Origin: a virus
Reading direction: 5' to 3' (one strand)
Virus record (IMG/VR): IMGVR_UViG_3300030098_004493
Location: 1 to 24,034 of that record
DNA length: 24,034 bases
Shown here: in pieces, positions 16,418 to 22,967 of the stretch
Position numbering within the stretch: the stretch's first letter is position 1
Layout: the number at the start of each line of letters is the position of its first letter
Position numbers and translations under genes: made by a program
Notes under the pieces: generated by a model
Database searches by the model: none
The model's input: the letters and a program-made list of their open reading frames with translations, nothing else
Told to the model about the DNA's origin: nothing

Positions 16418-18105
16418 CAGTATAGGTATCCCTTCCTAAGAACCTTCTCCATAACATCGTGATCCAAGAACTCTAGGGGATTGTACTTCGCTACCTCACC
16501 AGATTCTGCTGCAATTGAAAGTCTTCGTTTAGAGATGGCTTCCATTCTCTGGAGCGGGTTAAGCTTTTCAAACTCAGGGCTTCCGAAGAAAGGACGCATC
16601 CCCCCAGCACGTTCGCGGGGTACTCTCCAGGTAGGTCCGGCGGGTAGGTCCCTAGCTAACCCAAGTGCCTTTGAGAAACCGGGAACCTGACTAAGCAACT
16701 TAGCAGAGTGTACACCTGAGAATGTAGGAATAGATCCCTGCTTATACGCAACCTTCGAAGCTAGATCCGCAATCGGTAAGGTGAGGGTTCCCTTACCTGG
16801 CTTCGTAGTGACATACTTCTTCATGTCACTACTTAGTCGGGATAGTGCCTTGGGGTCTAAGTCTACTGTGACTGCGCCTTCTTCTAATGCACGACCAAGA
16901 ACTACGTCAAGAAACTTTGAACTTCGCCGCTGGAGCGGAGCTTCCATTGCAACCTTCATTGCTTGTTGGAAAGGAAGCGGAACGTCTGAAGCCTCACCCA
17001 TTACCCGTTGGCGTATGGGGTCTGCTAAATCGCCTACTCCAAGGTTTTCTTCTTGGATTAAACCTTCTTGGGTTTTAGTTAAAGGACCCTTATCTATCTT
17101 TTCAAACGGAGACGGCTCAAACTCACCTTTATCAAAGTCTCGTAAGTTAAGCCCTCTGCCTGCGCGTTCTCGGGCTACCTTCATTCCCATTGCCTCAGCT
17201 ATGCCCCGCTCAGCAAGTTCGGATCCAGCCCCAACGGTACGACTCGGTGCGGCCATGCCGGAGTGAGCCAACATGCGGTTCATGAATAACGGGAGTAGTT
17301 CAGGCTCGGCACTATTTAGTTCTTTACTTATTTGACCTACTACTTGTTTAGCAGTCTTCGGATCTGCGTGATGAACAAAACGAGCAAGCAAGTCAATATC
17401 GAAAGCAACTTGTCGGCCTGCTAACTGAGGCGAAAGCAAAGCAGACAAAGTAAGAATGGGGTGACCTTGCTTACGCTTTGTTGTTAAAGAAGGAGCCTCG
17501 GGATCAGGCAACGTAACCGAACTTATCTCTTGCCTTTGTCTTGCACCTTCTCCAACCTTTGGGCCTCTTTGTTTAGAGGCTTGGAACAAGTCTTGAGCTT
17601 GTGGGTTGAATCCCCCCAGTTGTGCCCGTAAAGGAGATCGTTCTCGTGCTTCACGCAGGGCAGGAGGAACCGCAGCCTTTTTAGGAGGCACTACGCCTTG
17701 ATGAATAAAGTTCTTTTGGATTTCATCTAGCGCAGCTTTACCCTCCTTAGAGGTAGAGAACTTAAGCAACTGCCTAATGTCAATGTCCGAACCGTGCTTC
17801 TTTTGTGCCTTCAAAATGAAGTTTACAAGTGCAGGTCCTGCAGCTATGTCAGTTGGAAGTCCTGTTCCTTGGAGAACAGCAGCAGAGGGTGCTTGTTGTA
17901 ATCCTGCACCCTTTGGCAAAATGTTCTCCAAAGACGCAAGAAGTTCTTTAATGTCCTTTGTGTCTTTAGGCTTAAGAACTAGATCGGCAGTAGTTTTTCT
18001 TTTTTGTCCTATTACCGCCCGGACTGCCTCTTCAAGCATTCCTGGTTCACGAGATGTAGCTAAACGAAAAAATGGAAGAAGAGGCTGATAAGCTGTTGCT
18101 CTCAT
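16417..18105 (-). CDS. Unrecognised large basic protein (562 aa)
   Basis: I do not recognise this 562 aa protein. It is rich in Arg, Lys, Ala and Pro, and alternates helical stretches (FDIDLLARFVHHADPKTAKQ, AELLPLF-like segments) with basic or low-complexity linkers (EGARQRQEISS, EARERSPLRAQLGG). No transmembrane helix, signal peptide or enzymatic motif can be seen. The N-terminus MRATAYQPLLPFF has AAGGAGG, a near-perfect Shine-Dalgarno sequence, upstream and overlaps the 169 aa gene as ATGA, so strong translation is expected. Location upstream of the packaging genes is typical of neither tail nor head genes. An ejected internal virion protein or a packaging-associated DNA-binding protein are both possible. 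Confidence 0.8.
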   Translation of the reverse strand: MRATAYQPLLPFFRLATSREPGMLEEAVRAVIGQKRKTTADLVLKPKDTKDIKELLASLENILPKGAGLQQAPSAAVLQGTGLPTDIAAGPALVNFILKAQKKHGSDIDIRQLLKFSTSKEGKAALDEIQKNFIHQGVVPPKKAAVPPALREARERSPLRAQLGGFNPQAQDLFQASKQRGPKVGEGARQRQEISSVTLPDPEAPSLTTKRKQGHPILTLSALLSPQLAGRQVAFDIDLLARFVHHADPKTAKQVVGQISKELNSAEPELLPLFMNRMLAHSGMAAPSRTVGAGSELAERGIAEAMGMKVARERAGRGLNLRDFDKGEFEPSPFEKIDKGPLTKTQEGLIQEENLGVGDLADPIRQRVMGEASDVPLPFQQAMKVAMEAPLQRRSSKFLDVVLGRALEEGAVTVDLDPKALSRLSSDMKKYVTTKPGKGTLTLPIADLASKVAYKQGSIPTFSGVHSAKLLSQVPGFSKALGLARDLPAGPTWRVPRERAGGMRPFFGSPEFEKLNPLQRMEAISKRRLSIAAESGEVAKYNPLEFLDHDVMEKVLRKGYLY

Positions 18106-18611
18106 GAGTCAACCTCCTTTTCGAGAAGGGCAAGAGACTTCTTCTCGTATTCTTCTTGTAAGTCAGAAACCTTAGTGTGAAGTGCCATCTCGGTTAATCG
18201 TTTCGCAGCGCGTTTAGCTAAGTCAGAAACTTCGTTAGGCGTAGTAAGACTGTTCATCTTGCGAGAAGCAAGAAGTTCCGCAAGAACATTCTTCCATTCC
18301 CTATTGAAATAGGAAGAGTCTAATTCTTTATTGCCCCTCTTTATGTTTTTCTTAAGAGGTTCACAACCCGGCACATAAAAGTCATTCTGACCTACTCGAC
18401 ATACAGCCTTCATAGCAAGCTGAAACGAAGTTAGGTCCACCATTGCAGTAGTGCCTATGTGAACTAAAGGAACCTTCAATGCTCTACACAACGAACGAAA
18501 GCCCCGGCGGGTCATTCCCATCGGGGCTAACTCTTTGATGAAGTAATCCTCGCTGAAGAGCTTAAGCCCCCCACCAAAAGAAAGATAAACTTGTGCTTCA
18601 GAGGTTGCCAT
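18102..18611 (-). CDS. Possible DNA-binding protein (169 aa)
   Basis: The 169 aa protein begins MATSEAQVYLSFGGGLKLFS. A segment at about 30-70, GMTRRGFRSLCRALKVPLVH followed by IGTTAMVDLTSFQLAM, resembles an excisionase- or MerR-type winged helix (a helix, a turn, then the wing-like VHIGTTAMV). The C-terminal half is a charged helix (VSDLQEEYEKKSLALLEKEV) likely to form a coiled coil. That combination would suit a DNA-recognising packaging or regulatory subunit (inference). The Shine-Dalgarno sequence is weak for the ATG at 18609-18611. The gene is followed by the 562 aa gene with a 4-nt overlap. Confidence 0.7.
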   Translation of the reverse strand: MATSEAQVYLSFGGGLKLFSEDYFIKELAPMGMTRRGFRSLCRALKVPLVHIGTTAMVDLTSFQLAMKAVCRVGQNDFYVPGCEPLKKNIKRGNKELDSSYFNREWKNVLAELLASRKMNSLTTPNEVSDLAKRAAKRLTEMALHTKVSDLQEEYEKKSLALLEKEVDS

Positions 18612-18640
18612 TGGCTGGTACTTCTGGTACTATCCCCGAT

Positions 18641-19165
18641 CTAAAAATTAGGGTCTTCGAAGAGAAGAAGGTCCATAGGTCTTTGAAGAAGTGCAGGCAC
18701 CGCAGGTTGTCCGACAAGTGTCAAGGCTGGATCAGTAGAGGATGGAAGTTGCCTGTTACGGAACGAATCAATCATGCCTCCAAGTGGGTTGTTGGGGTCA
18801 AACTCCAAGCCCATATCCCTGGTCTTTTTCTTTCTACGAATCTGTTCGTTTGCACGAGCTTTATTACGTTCGCTACGTTGTTGGTTAGCTGCTTTAGCTG
18901 CTTTAGCTCTTTGTTTTCCTGGAACATAACCAGCTTCAACCGCTCGTTGGCGGTCTCTTGCAGTTCGTTCTGCAGCACTCATGCGGGGGTCCGCTCCCGC
19001 TGAACGCATCATATTTCCTGCCCGTTTACCCGATGACTCGAACAAAGGATTCATTCGAGTCATTCCTCGACGCGCTCGTTTTTCTTTCCGAAGTCTATTT
19101 GATTCATCAGTAAGGTTACTGAGAAACCCGGAAAGCTGCCTCAAAGGACTGTATTCATTTGCCAT
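18641..19165 (-). CDS. First late gene: highly basic hypothetical protein (174 aa)
   Basis: This is the first gene of the leftward block, from the ATG at 19163-19165 with TGAGGTT upstream. The 174 residues are strongly basic to about 110 (ESNRLRKEKRARRGMTRMNP, AERTARDRQRAVEAGYVPGK, AKAAKAANQQRSERNKARAN) and then become Pro/Leu-rich. The Arg/Lys and Ala repeats suggest long helices that bind nucleic acid or a scaffold partner. No family was recognised. It stands 22 bp from the divergent helicase gene, and its promoter must lie inside that gene. Possible roles are a DNA-binding or internal head protein (inference). Confidence 0.75.
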   Translation of the reverse strand: MANEYSPLRQLSGFLSNLTDESNRLRKEKRARRGMTRMNPLFESSGKRAGNMMRSAGADPRMSAAERTARDRQRAVEAGYVPGKQRAKAAKAANQQRSERNKARANEQIRRKKKTRDMGLEFDPNNPLGGMIDSFRNRQLPSSTDPALTLVGQPAVPALLQRPMDLLLFEDPNF

Positions 19166-19187
19166 CGCTAAACCTCAAGGGGAATTC
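19166..19187. promoter_or_regulatory. Divergent junction with back-to-back ribosome binding sites
   Basis: The only DNA between the leftward late block and the rightward helicase is 22 bp. Its left half, read on the minus strand, gives TGAGGTT for the 174 aa gene. Its right half gives AAGGGGA for the helicase. There is no room for two promoters, so each transcript must begin inside the opposite gene and the 5' ends must overlap as antisense RNA. Confidence 0.6.
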
Positions 19188-20615
19188 ATGGATTGGAATA
19201 ACCACCCATTAGAGTCCTTGGAACCGATCAAGGTTGCAAGGCGTGTACTTAGAGATTATTTCACAGGATCCACTGGACATCAAGGATTGTACAGGTGGAG
19301 AGGGGAATTTTGGTATTGGGACGGAGATCAATGGAAAATACTACGAGAAGACGAAGTCCGTGAGCGGATCTTACTCATCTTAGAAGATGCTGTTTGGGAG
19401 CAGATAACCGCAAACGGACCCGTCATTAGAAGGTACGCCCCGGACAAAAGCAAGATCGAAGGCGTAGTGGGTGCGTTGGAAGCTCTTTGTCGTTTAGACA
19501 AGGAGGAAGTTCCTTGTTGGATTATACCACAGGCAGAAAATATAGATGCTACTCATTGTATTGCTTTTCAAGATCAAATCATTGATGTAAATAACAGTGA
19601 AGTAGATGCTTGGAGTACAAGGAAGCGGGATCAAAGGTGGTTTGATACTAGTGTGGTTCCTTGCAAAGTAGACTCGAATGCAGGGTGTCCCCGGTGGATT
19701 AAAGCCTTAGACGAATGGGGGGATGGAGACCCTGAGTGGGCAAAGCTTTTACAGCGATGGTTTGGCTATTGCTTGATGGGTACGAGGAAGTACGCCAAGT
19801 GGTTGTTGATGTATGGGAAGATCCGAGGGGGAAAGGGAACTATTTGCGAAGTTTTGAAAAGGTTGAACGGTCCCACGAGTTATCTAAGTACTTCGCTGGA
19901 GGACTTGGCTAATGAATTTGGATTGGATGGTTTAGAGCTTAGTCGGGTTTTGTCGATTAGTGAGGTAAGCGAAATCGACAGTAAGTCGGGCGAACGGGTT
20001 TGTAGGATTCTCAAAAACATTGTGGGTCGAGATCCTATGACGGTGAATGTGAAGTACAGAAGGCAGTTACGGAATGTCGTTGTGGGCGCTGCACCTTTAA
20101 TGCAGAGCAACGAGATTCCGGTGCTGCCTAATAAGGGGCGGGGGTTATCGGGGAAGATGTTAGTCTTGCCTTTTGATGTAAGTTTTGAGGGAAGGGAAGA
20201 CTACGACTTGGATAGGGAGTTAAGGAAGGAGTTGCCGGGTATTGCAGCCTGGGCGGTTCGCGGGGCTATTGAGTTAGAAAAGGCAAAGAGAGAAGATAAG
20301 TGGCCTACCCCTCAAAGTGCTAAGGGAGCTATCCGGCTTTATCACCTGCAGAACAATCCGTTTGATAGTTTTCTTGAGGCCCGGTTTATCAGGAATGAGA
20401 ATGGGTTTACTGCGAACGAGATTATTAGGAGTCAATGGGAGAGTTGGCTAAGGGCTAATAAGGTGAAGATGTATGTACCTCGCAATATGTTGATTCAGAG
20501 GGTAGTTCAGGATTGCTCATGGGATTTGAGACAGACAAGACTTTCAGTGAATGAGGGCCATCATCGAGGTGTCTCTGGTATGACGTTGAAGAGGGAGTAT
20601 GATGATGAGCACTGA
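19188..20615 (+). CDS. D5-type SF3 replicative helicase (475 aa)
   Basis: The start at the ATG at 19188-19190 has AAGGGGA just upstream; an upstream extension would run through the opposite gene. The domains are an N-terminal D5_N-like region (about 1-200: VRERILLILEDAVWEQI, then HCIAFQDQIIDVN and WFGYCLMGTRKYAKWLLMYG), Walker A GKIRGGKGT at 210-218, a Walker B-like stretch VLSISEVSEID at about 254-264, and a motif C-like APLMQSNEIP at about 302-311 (Asn308). The fold is that of poxvirus D5 and P4 helicases, hexameric motors that unwind the replication fork. No primase domain (TOPRIM or AEP) is fused, so priming must come from another gene. Its stop overlaps the 78 aa gene start (TGATG). Confidence 0.85.
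   Translation: MDWNNHPLESLEPIKVARRVLRDYFTGSTGHQGLYRWRGEFWYWDGDQWKILREDEVRERILLILEDAVWEQITANGPVIRRYAPDKSKIEGVVGALEALCRLDKEEVPCWIIPQAENIDATHCIAFQDQIIDVNNSEVDAWSTRKRDQRWFDTSVVPCKVDSNAGCPRWIKALDEWGDGDPEWAKLLQRWFGYCLMGTRKYAKWLLMYGKIRGGKGTICEVLKRLNGPTSYLSTSLEDLANEFGLDGLELSRVLSISEVSEIDSKSGERVCRILKNIVGRDPMTVNVKYRRQLRNVVVGAAPLMQSNEIPVLPNKGRGLSGKMLVLPFDVSFEGREDYDLDRELRKELPGIAAWAVRGAIELEKAKREDKWPTPQSAKGAIRLYHLQNNPFDSFLEARFIRNENGFTANEIIRSQWESWLRANKVKMYVPRNMLIQRVVQDCSWDLRQTRLSVNEGHHRGVSGMTLKREYDDEH
19248..19283 (-). promoter_or_regulatory. Candidate leftward sigma70-type promoter inside the helicase gene
   Basis: On the minus strand, TTGATG (19278-19283) is separated by exactly 17 bp from AATAAT (19255-19260), which is preceded by TGA, an extended -10 (TGn). 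Transcription would start near 19248, leaving an 83-nt leader before the first late gene. Match to consensus is 4/6 and 5/6. It is the only good candidate I saw near the divergent junction; a phage-specific promoter cannot be excluded. Confidence 0.35.
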
Positions 20616-20851
20616 TGGAAAGTCCCGAGATAAACATGCGGGTTCAGCCCCCCACTACACCTAAAGTTGCAGCGGCCCTCCAGGTTCTTGAGTTTTTGCG
20701 GGAGCAGGAGCAGCCTACTTTTATTATCTCCAGTGCCGATGACCCTAAGTTAATGCCTCAACCTTCGAAGGCATTAGATGCGCAAGAAAAGGCGTTGAAG
20801 TCAGCTGCCTTGCGATATCTGCTGCATTATTTCCTCGGCGAGATGGACTAA
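20615..20851 (+). CDS. Small hypothetical protein coupled to the helicase (78 aa)
   Basis: The ATG at 20615-20617 shares a base with the helicase stop (TGATG), and no close ribosome binding site exists, so translation is probably by reinitiation. A second in-frame Met at 20636 is an alternative start. The 78 residues contain VAAALQVLEFLREQEQPTFI and a C-terminal helix (ALKSAALRYLLHYFLGEMD). The helix-rich content would allow a small partner of the helicase, but no family is recognised. Confidence 0.65.
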   Translation: MESPEINMRVQPPTTPKVAAALQVLEFLREQEQPTFIISSADDPKLMPQPSKALDAQEKALKSAALRYLLHYFLGEMD

Positions 20852-20947
20852 CCCCTCTGACAGCATTCTGTGGGGGGTAAGTACCGGAGGATCCGGGGGG
20901 CCCTATTCTCTCTCTATATATTCTTCTTCTATAAAGGAGAAGGACCA

Positions 20948-21067
20948 TTGGTATCCCTGGTATGGAGAATTTTCAGAAAGATGGGGTGTTTCTACAACGG
21001 ACCAGCCGCAGGAGCGGGGGGCCGGAGGGGTAGCGACATATCCAACAAATCTTCGGCGCGAAAGTAA
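20948..21067 (+). CDS. Possible TTG-start small ORF (39 aa), doubtful
   Basis: The strongest Shine-Dalgarno-like sequence in the region, AAGGAGAAGG (20934-20943), sits 8 nt ahead of TTG at 20948-20950, after which a 39-residue frame (MVSLVWRIFRKMGCFYNG, then a Gly/Arg-rich end) runs to TAA at 21065-21067. The product would be strongly basic. Codon usage is not obviously that of a gene, and a competing frame (see findings) reads more like protein. Listed as possible only because of the ribosome binding site. Confidence 0.25.
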   Translation: MVSLVWRIFRKMGCFYNGPAAGAGGRRGSDISNKSSARK

Positions 21068-21179
21068 CGCCACCAAGAGCGAGACCCCCCCACCATACTT
21101 ACCGTCGGGATCTTCTTGGCAACTAACAGCCCCAGAAAACAGGGTAGCCAGGCATTTCACTGTAATGGGTCATTCACAC

Positions 21180-21225
21180 CACTATATGTAGTACCTACTC
21201 CCTCACATACCCCCTACATTTAGTG
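21180..21225. repeat. Imperfect 12-bp inverted repeat
   Basis: CACTATATGTAG at 21180-21191 is the reverse complement of CTACATTTAGTG at 21214-21225 with one mismatch, separated by 22 bp of pyrimidine-rich DNA. It could be an operator or origin-binding site pair, or a hairpin. Confidence 0.5.
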
Positions 21226-21250
21226 GCTCATCTACCACGTACTGCACCTC

Positions 21251-21268
21251 GGTCGCACCCCTGCGACC
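21251..21268. repeat. Perfect 7-bp hairpin with CCCC loop
   Basis: GGTCGCA at 21251-21257 pairs with TGCGACC at 21262-21268 around a CCCC loop. A small further inverted repeat (ACAAC, one base, GTTGT) follows within 10 bp. Confidence 0.5.
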
Positions 21269-21298
21269 CGCACACAACAGTTGTTTGTACGTCTGTTG

Positions 21299-21367
21299 GT
21301 GGTGGTTACACGCACACCCCTTGTGCCATACCTCCGGGTGGCACAAGGTGTGTCACCACCACTTTTT
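21299..21367 (+). terminator. Long two-part hairpin with T-tract before the small-gene array
   Basis: Inner stem CCTTGTGCCA (21319-21328) pairs perfectly with TGGCACAAGG (21339-21348). CACA/TGTG (21313-21316/21349-21352) extends it past a CC bulge, and GTGGTGGT (21299-21306) pairs with ACCACCAC (21355-21362). TTTTT follows directly at 21363-21367. This has the form of an intrinsic terminator or attenuator. The next gene's ATG is only 28 nt beyond the T-tract. Confidence 0.75.
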
Positions 21368-21395
21368 CTCTCCGTCTTTCTCGAAAGGAACAGAC

Positions 21396-21875
21396 ATGTC
21401 CGATACTAAGATCTCATTCGACTCACTCAAGTCCCGCTTCTCTGGCCGCGTTGCTTTCTCGCCAAACGTCGAGACAGTCGCAATCACTAACGTGACTGCG
21501 CTTCGCGTTGAGTCTGCTGAGGGCACGGTCCAAGAGACCATCGTCCTCACCACCGACCTCGGCTACATCTGCATCTGGTCACCACTTGGTGGTAACCTGC
21601 TTCAGCAGAAGAAGTACCAGGAGCGTGCTAACACCGTCGCTCCTGTGCTGACGGGGCTCTATGCAGCTGGCAACCTGCAGTCGCAAGCTGCATCGCTCAA
21701 GCACCCTGGCTGCGAGGACTTCCTCTTCTCGTACGAGCTTCCCGTTCCAGCCACTGCGACCATCGAGTTCTCCGACTCTATGCCGTTCTGGCCTGCTGGC
21801 GTTGAAATGGACTGCTTACCTGTCGGCCAAGAACGTCCAGTCTTGATCGTCACGCAGTTCAAGCTCGTTGACTAA
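21396..21875 (+). CDS. Hypothetical small-array protein 1 (159 aa)
   Basis: The start is the ATG at 21396-21398, preceded by CGAAAGGA; a longer in-frame version would run through the terminator hairpin. It begins MSDTKISFDSLKSRFSGRVA. The sequence is beta-rich (VAITNVTALRVESAEGTVQE, TTDLGYICIWSPLGG) with a Cys at about 120 and an end of LPVGQERPVLIVTQFKLVD. No family is recognised. It is the first gene of the plus-strand array, where it would be the most abundant product if the upstream hairpin is read through or a promoter overlaps it. Codons ending in C are common, unlike the late block. A single-strand DNA-binding fold is possible but not supported by any motif. Confidence 0.8.
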   Translation: MSDTKISFDSLKSRFSGRVAFSPNVETVAITNVTALRVESAEGTVQETIVLTTDLGYICIWSPLGGNLLQQKKYQERANTVAPVLTGLYAAGNLQSQAASLKHPGCEDFLFSYELPVPATATIEFSDSMPFWPAGVEMDCLPVGQERPVLIVTQFKLVD

Positions 21876-21912
21876 TCACCTCTCTTTTTACTTGAACGAA
21901 AGGACTACGAAC

Positions 21913-22188
21913 ATGACTATCATGGTTACGCCTTCCAACTTCCGTGTCTCTTCCAATGAAGACCACACTACAACCATCACCCTCAACAGCAAGTACCTCC
22001 CTCTTCTTGCTCACCTCATCGAGGAAGGCTCGGACATGCTCCGCAACGACCTCTCACGCGCCGACGAGCACGCCCACGAAACAGACGATCCAGCAGTCTT
22101 CGAAGAAGTTGAACGCCTCCAAGGACAACTCCTGATCGTCAGCCTCTGGATTAGTCGCATCGGCTACCACATCCTTGAAACCACTTAA
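21913..22188 (+). CDS. Hypothetical small-array protein 2 (91 aa)
   Basis: The start is the ATG at 21913-21915 after CGAAAGGACTACGAAC; the frame opens upstream, but that part lacks a ribosome binding site. It begins MTIMVTPSNFRVSSNEDHTT. The first 30 residues are beta-rich, then two long helices follow: LLAHLIEEGSDMLRNDLSRA and AVFEEVERLQGQLLIVSLWI. The protein is acidic (Glu/Asp/His-rich centre). Such a small acidic two-helix protein could be an inhibitor or partner of a host enzyme (inference). A 37-nt gap without a proper terminator separates it from gene 1, so the two are probably one transcript. Confidence 0.75.
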   Translation: MTIMVTPSNFRVSSNEDHTTTITLNSKYLPLLAHLIEEGSDMLRNDLSRADEHAHETDDPAVFEEVERLQGQLLIVSLWISRIGYHILETT

Positions 22189-22195
22189 CGCGCAC

Positions 22196-22234
22196 CTCCA
22201 GGAGTCGAGCAGTTTGGCTCCTGGAGTCTTTTTT
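22196..22234 (+). terminator. Intrinsic terminator after array protein 2
   Basis: CTCCAGGAG (22196-22204) pairs with CTCCTGGAG (22218-22226), extendable by two pairs into the loop. The tail is TCTTTTTT (22227-22234). The stop codon of the 91 aa gene is 8 nt upstream. Confidence 0.85.
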
Positions 22235-22260
22235 CATACTTACACGAAAGGACCCCGAAC

Positions 22261-22530
22261 ATGCACTACACCGTTACCTGCGTATCTGACCTACGTATCT
22301 TCTCCTCCCGCATGGTCTTCCGATTCGAAAGCGTCTTAGAGGCTCTCGCTTTCGAGGAAACGCAACTCGATCCGGACCTCCGCGCTTGGCCGTGGGCTGA
22401 AGTCAAGTTCGAGGCATGGGAGGACGAGGTCATCGAGTGCTCATACTGCTCCGCACTCGTGCCCAAGAACGACACGGGCACAGTCGGCATGGAAACCTCG
22501 CGCTGCAGTGCATGCGGCGGCGACCTTTAA
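22261..22530 (+). CDS. Zinc-ribbon small protein (89 aa)
   Basis: The ATG at 22261 follows CGAAAGGACCCCGAAC. The first half is a small alpha/beta segment (VTCVSDLRIFSSRMVFRFES, LDPDLRAWPWAEVKFEAWED). The C-terminus is a zinc ribbon: Cys60-x2-Cys63, 18 residues, Cys82-x2-Cys85 (ECSYC and RCSAC). Short zinc ribbons of this kind in phages often bind RNA polymerase, DNA or RNA. The partner is unknown. The gene is bounded by an intrinsic terminator on each side, so it forms an isolated unit. All four metal ligands are intact. Confidence 0.8.
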   Translation: MHYTVTCVSDLRIFSSRMVFRFESVLEALAFEETQLDPDLRAWPWAEVKFEAWEDEVIECSYCSALVPKNDTGTVGMETSRCSACGGDL

Positions 22531-22539
22531 CCCAACCCC

Positions 22540-22571
22540 AGCAGTGGAGGCAACCGACCCCACTGCTTTTT
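22540..22571 (+). terminator. Intrinsic terminator after the zinc-ribbon gene
   Basis: AGCAGTGG (22540-22547) pairs with CCACTGCT (22560-22567). The final T opens a five-base T-tract (22567-22571). The stem begins 9 nt after the stop codon. Confidence 0.8.
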
Positions 22572-22605
22572 CCGATCCCTGGACATCTCAATTAGAGGAG
22601 GTCTC

Positions 22606-22941
22606 ATGACCAATACCAATGACAACTCAAAGATGTTTACTGACGACATAAGTGCATACGTAGATTCACATAAGGACATAGTCCGCATTGCCTTACCACG
22701 AACATACTTCATGGACTTCCTTCAAGCACTACAAGTTGCCAAAGATGAGAAGTGGATGGAAGTAATTCGTGAAGAAGCACGAGCTAAAGAGACAGGAATG
22801 GGATACGACAAGCAGATAGCTCGGGTGACAGAGAAGAGAGCGCAACTCATAACTCGATGGCATATGCACCTCAATCAGGTGTACTGTGATGACATCAAGC
22901 ACGAAGAGACGATGCGTGATCTGACCCCGTCCAACTTGTGA
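22606..22941 (+). CDS. Hypothetical helical small-array protein (111 aa)
   Basis: The ATG at 22606 follows GAGGAGG. The protein is charged and mostly helical. It begins MTNTNDNSKMFTDDISAYVD, contains FLQALQVAKDEKWMEVIREE and DKQIARVTEKRAQLITRWHM as two likely helices, and ends DLTPSNL. No motif or family was recognised. It shows the A- and T-ending codons typical of the late block more than its neighbours do. Hairpins bound it on both sides. A protein-protein adaptor role is plausible but unsupported. Confidence 0.75.
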   Translation: MTNTNDNSKMFTDDISAYVDSHKDIVRIALPRTYFMDFLQALQVAKDEKWMEVIREEARAKETGMGYDKQIARVTEKRAQLITRWHMHLNQVYCDDIKHEETMRDLTPSNL

Positions 22942-22967
22942 CACTTACTTATGACTGATGTTGTGGC

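Larger units (their letters stand above)
20852..21395 (+). other. Structured noncoding region of about 540 bp next to the helicase
   Basis: No gene with convincing start and ribosome binding site fills this stretch. It holds a G-rich hairpin-like sequence right after the 78 aa gene (20851-20878), a pyrimidine/AT tract with a strong Shine-Dalgarno sequence (AAGGAGAAGG at 20934-20943), an 80-codon open frame without a start codon (20949-21191), several inverted repeats (21180-21225, 21251-21268) and a terminator-like hairpin (21299-21367). The position between helicase and early genes would suit a replication origin, an early promoter region or a regulatory RNA (inference). Confidence 0.5.

Noticed and set aside
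16781-17266. 161 aa plus-strand ORF
   Set aside because: It lies inside the 562 aa minus-strand gene, has Ser/Arg/Pro-rich shadow composition and no ribosome binding site.
18981-19187. Upstream extension of the helicase frame by 69 codons
   Set aside because: It would run antisense through the 174 aa gene; the ATG at 19188 has AAGGGGA at good spacing, and the extra residues are not helicase-like.
20903-21160. 85-codon minus-strand ORF in the noncoding region
   Set aside because: Needs a GTG start without a ribosome binding site, lies antisense in a stop-poor GC-rich stretch, and no transcript from the right is expected.
21285-21395. Longer N-terminus for the first small-array protein
   Set aside because: The added codons are the terminator hairpin (Trp/His/Cys-rich translation); the ATG at 21396 has its own CGAAAGGA site.
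21857-21897. GTTCAAG/CTTGAAC inverted repeat at the junction of the first two small-array genes as a terminator
   Set aside because: Only 7 A/T-containing pairs around a 27-nt loop, and the T-run lies inside the loop, not after the stem.
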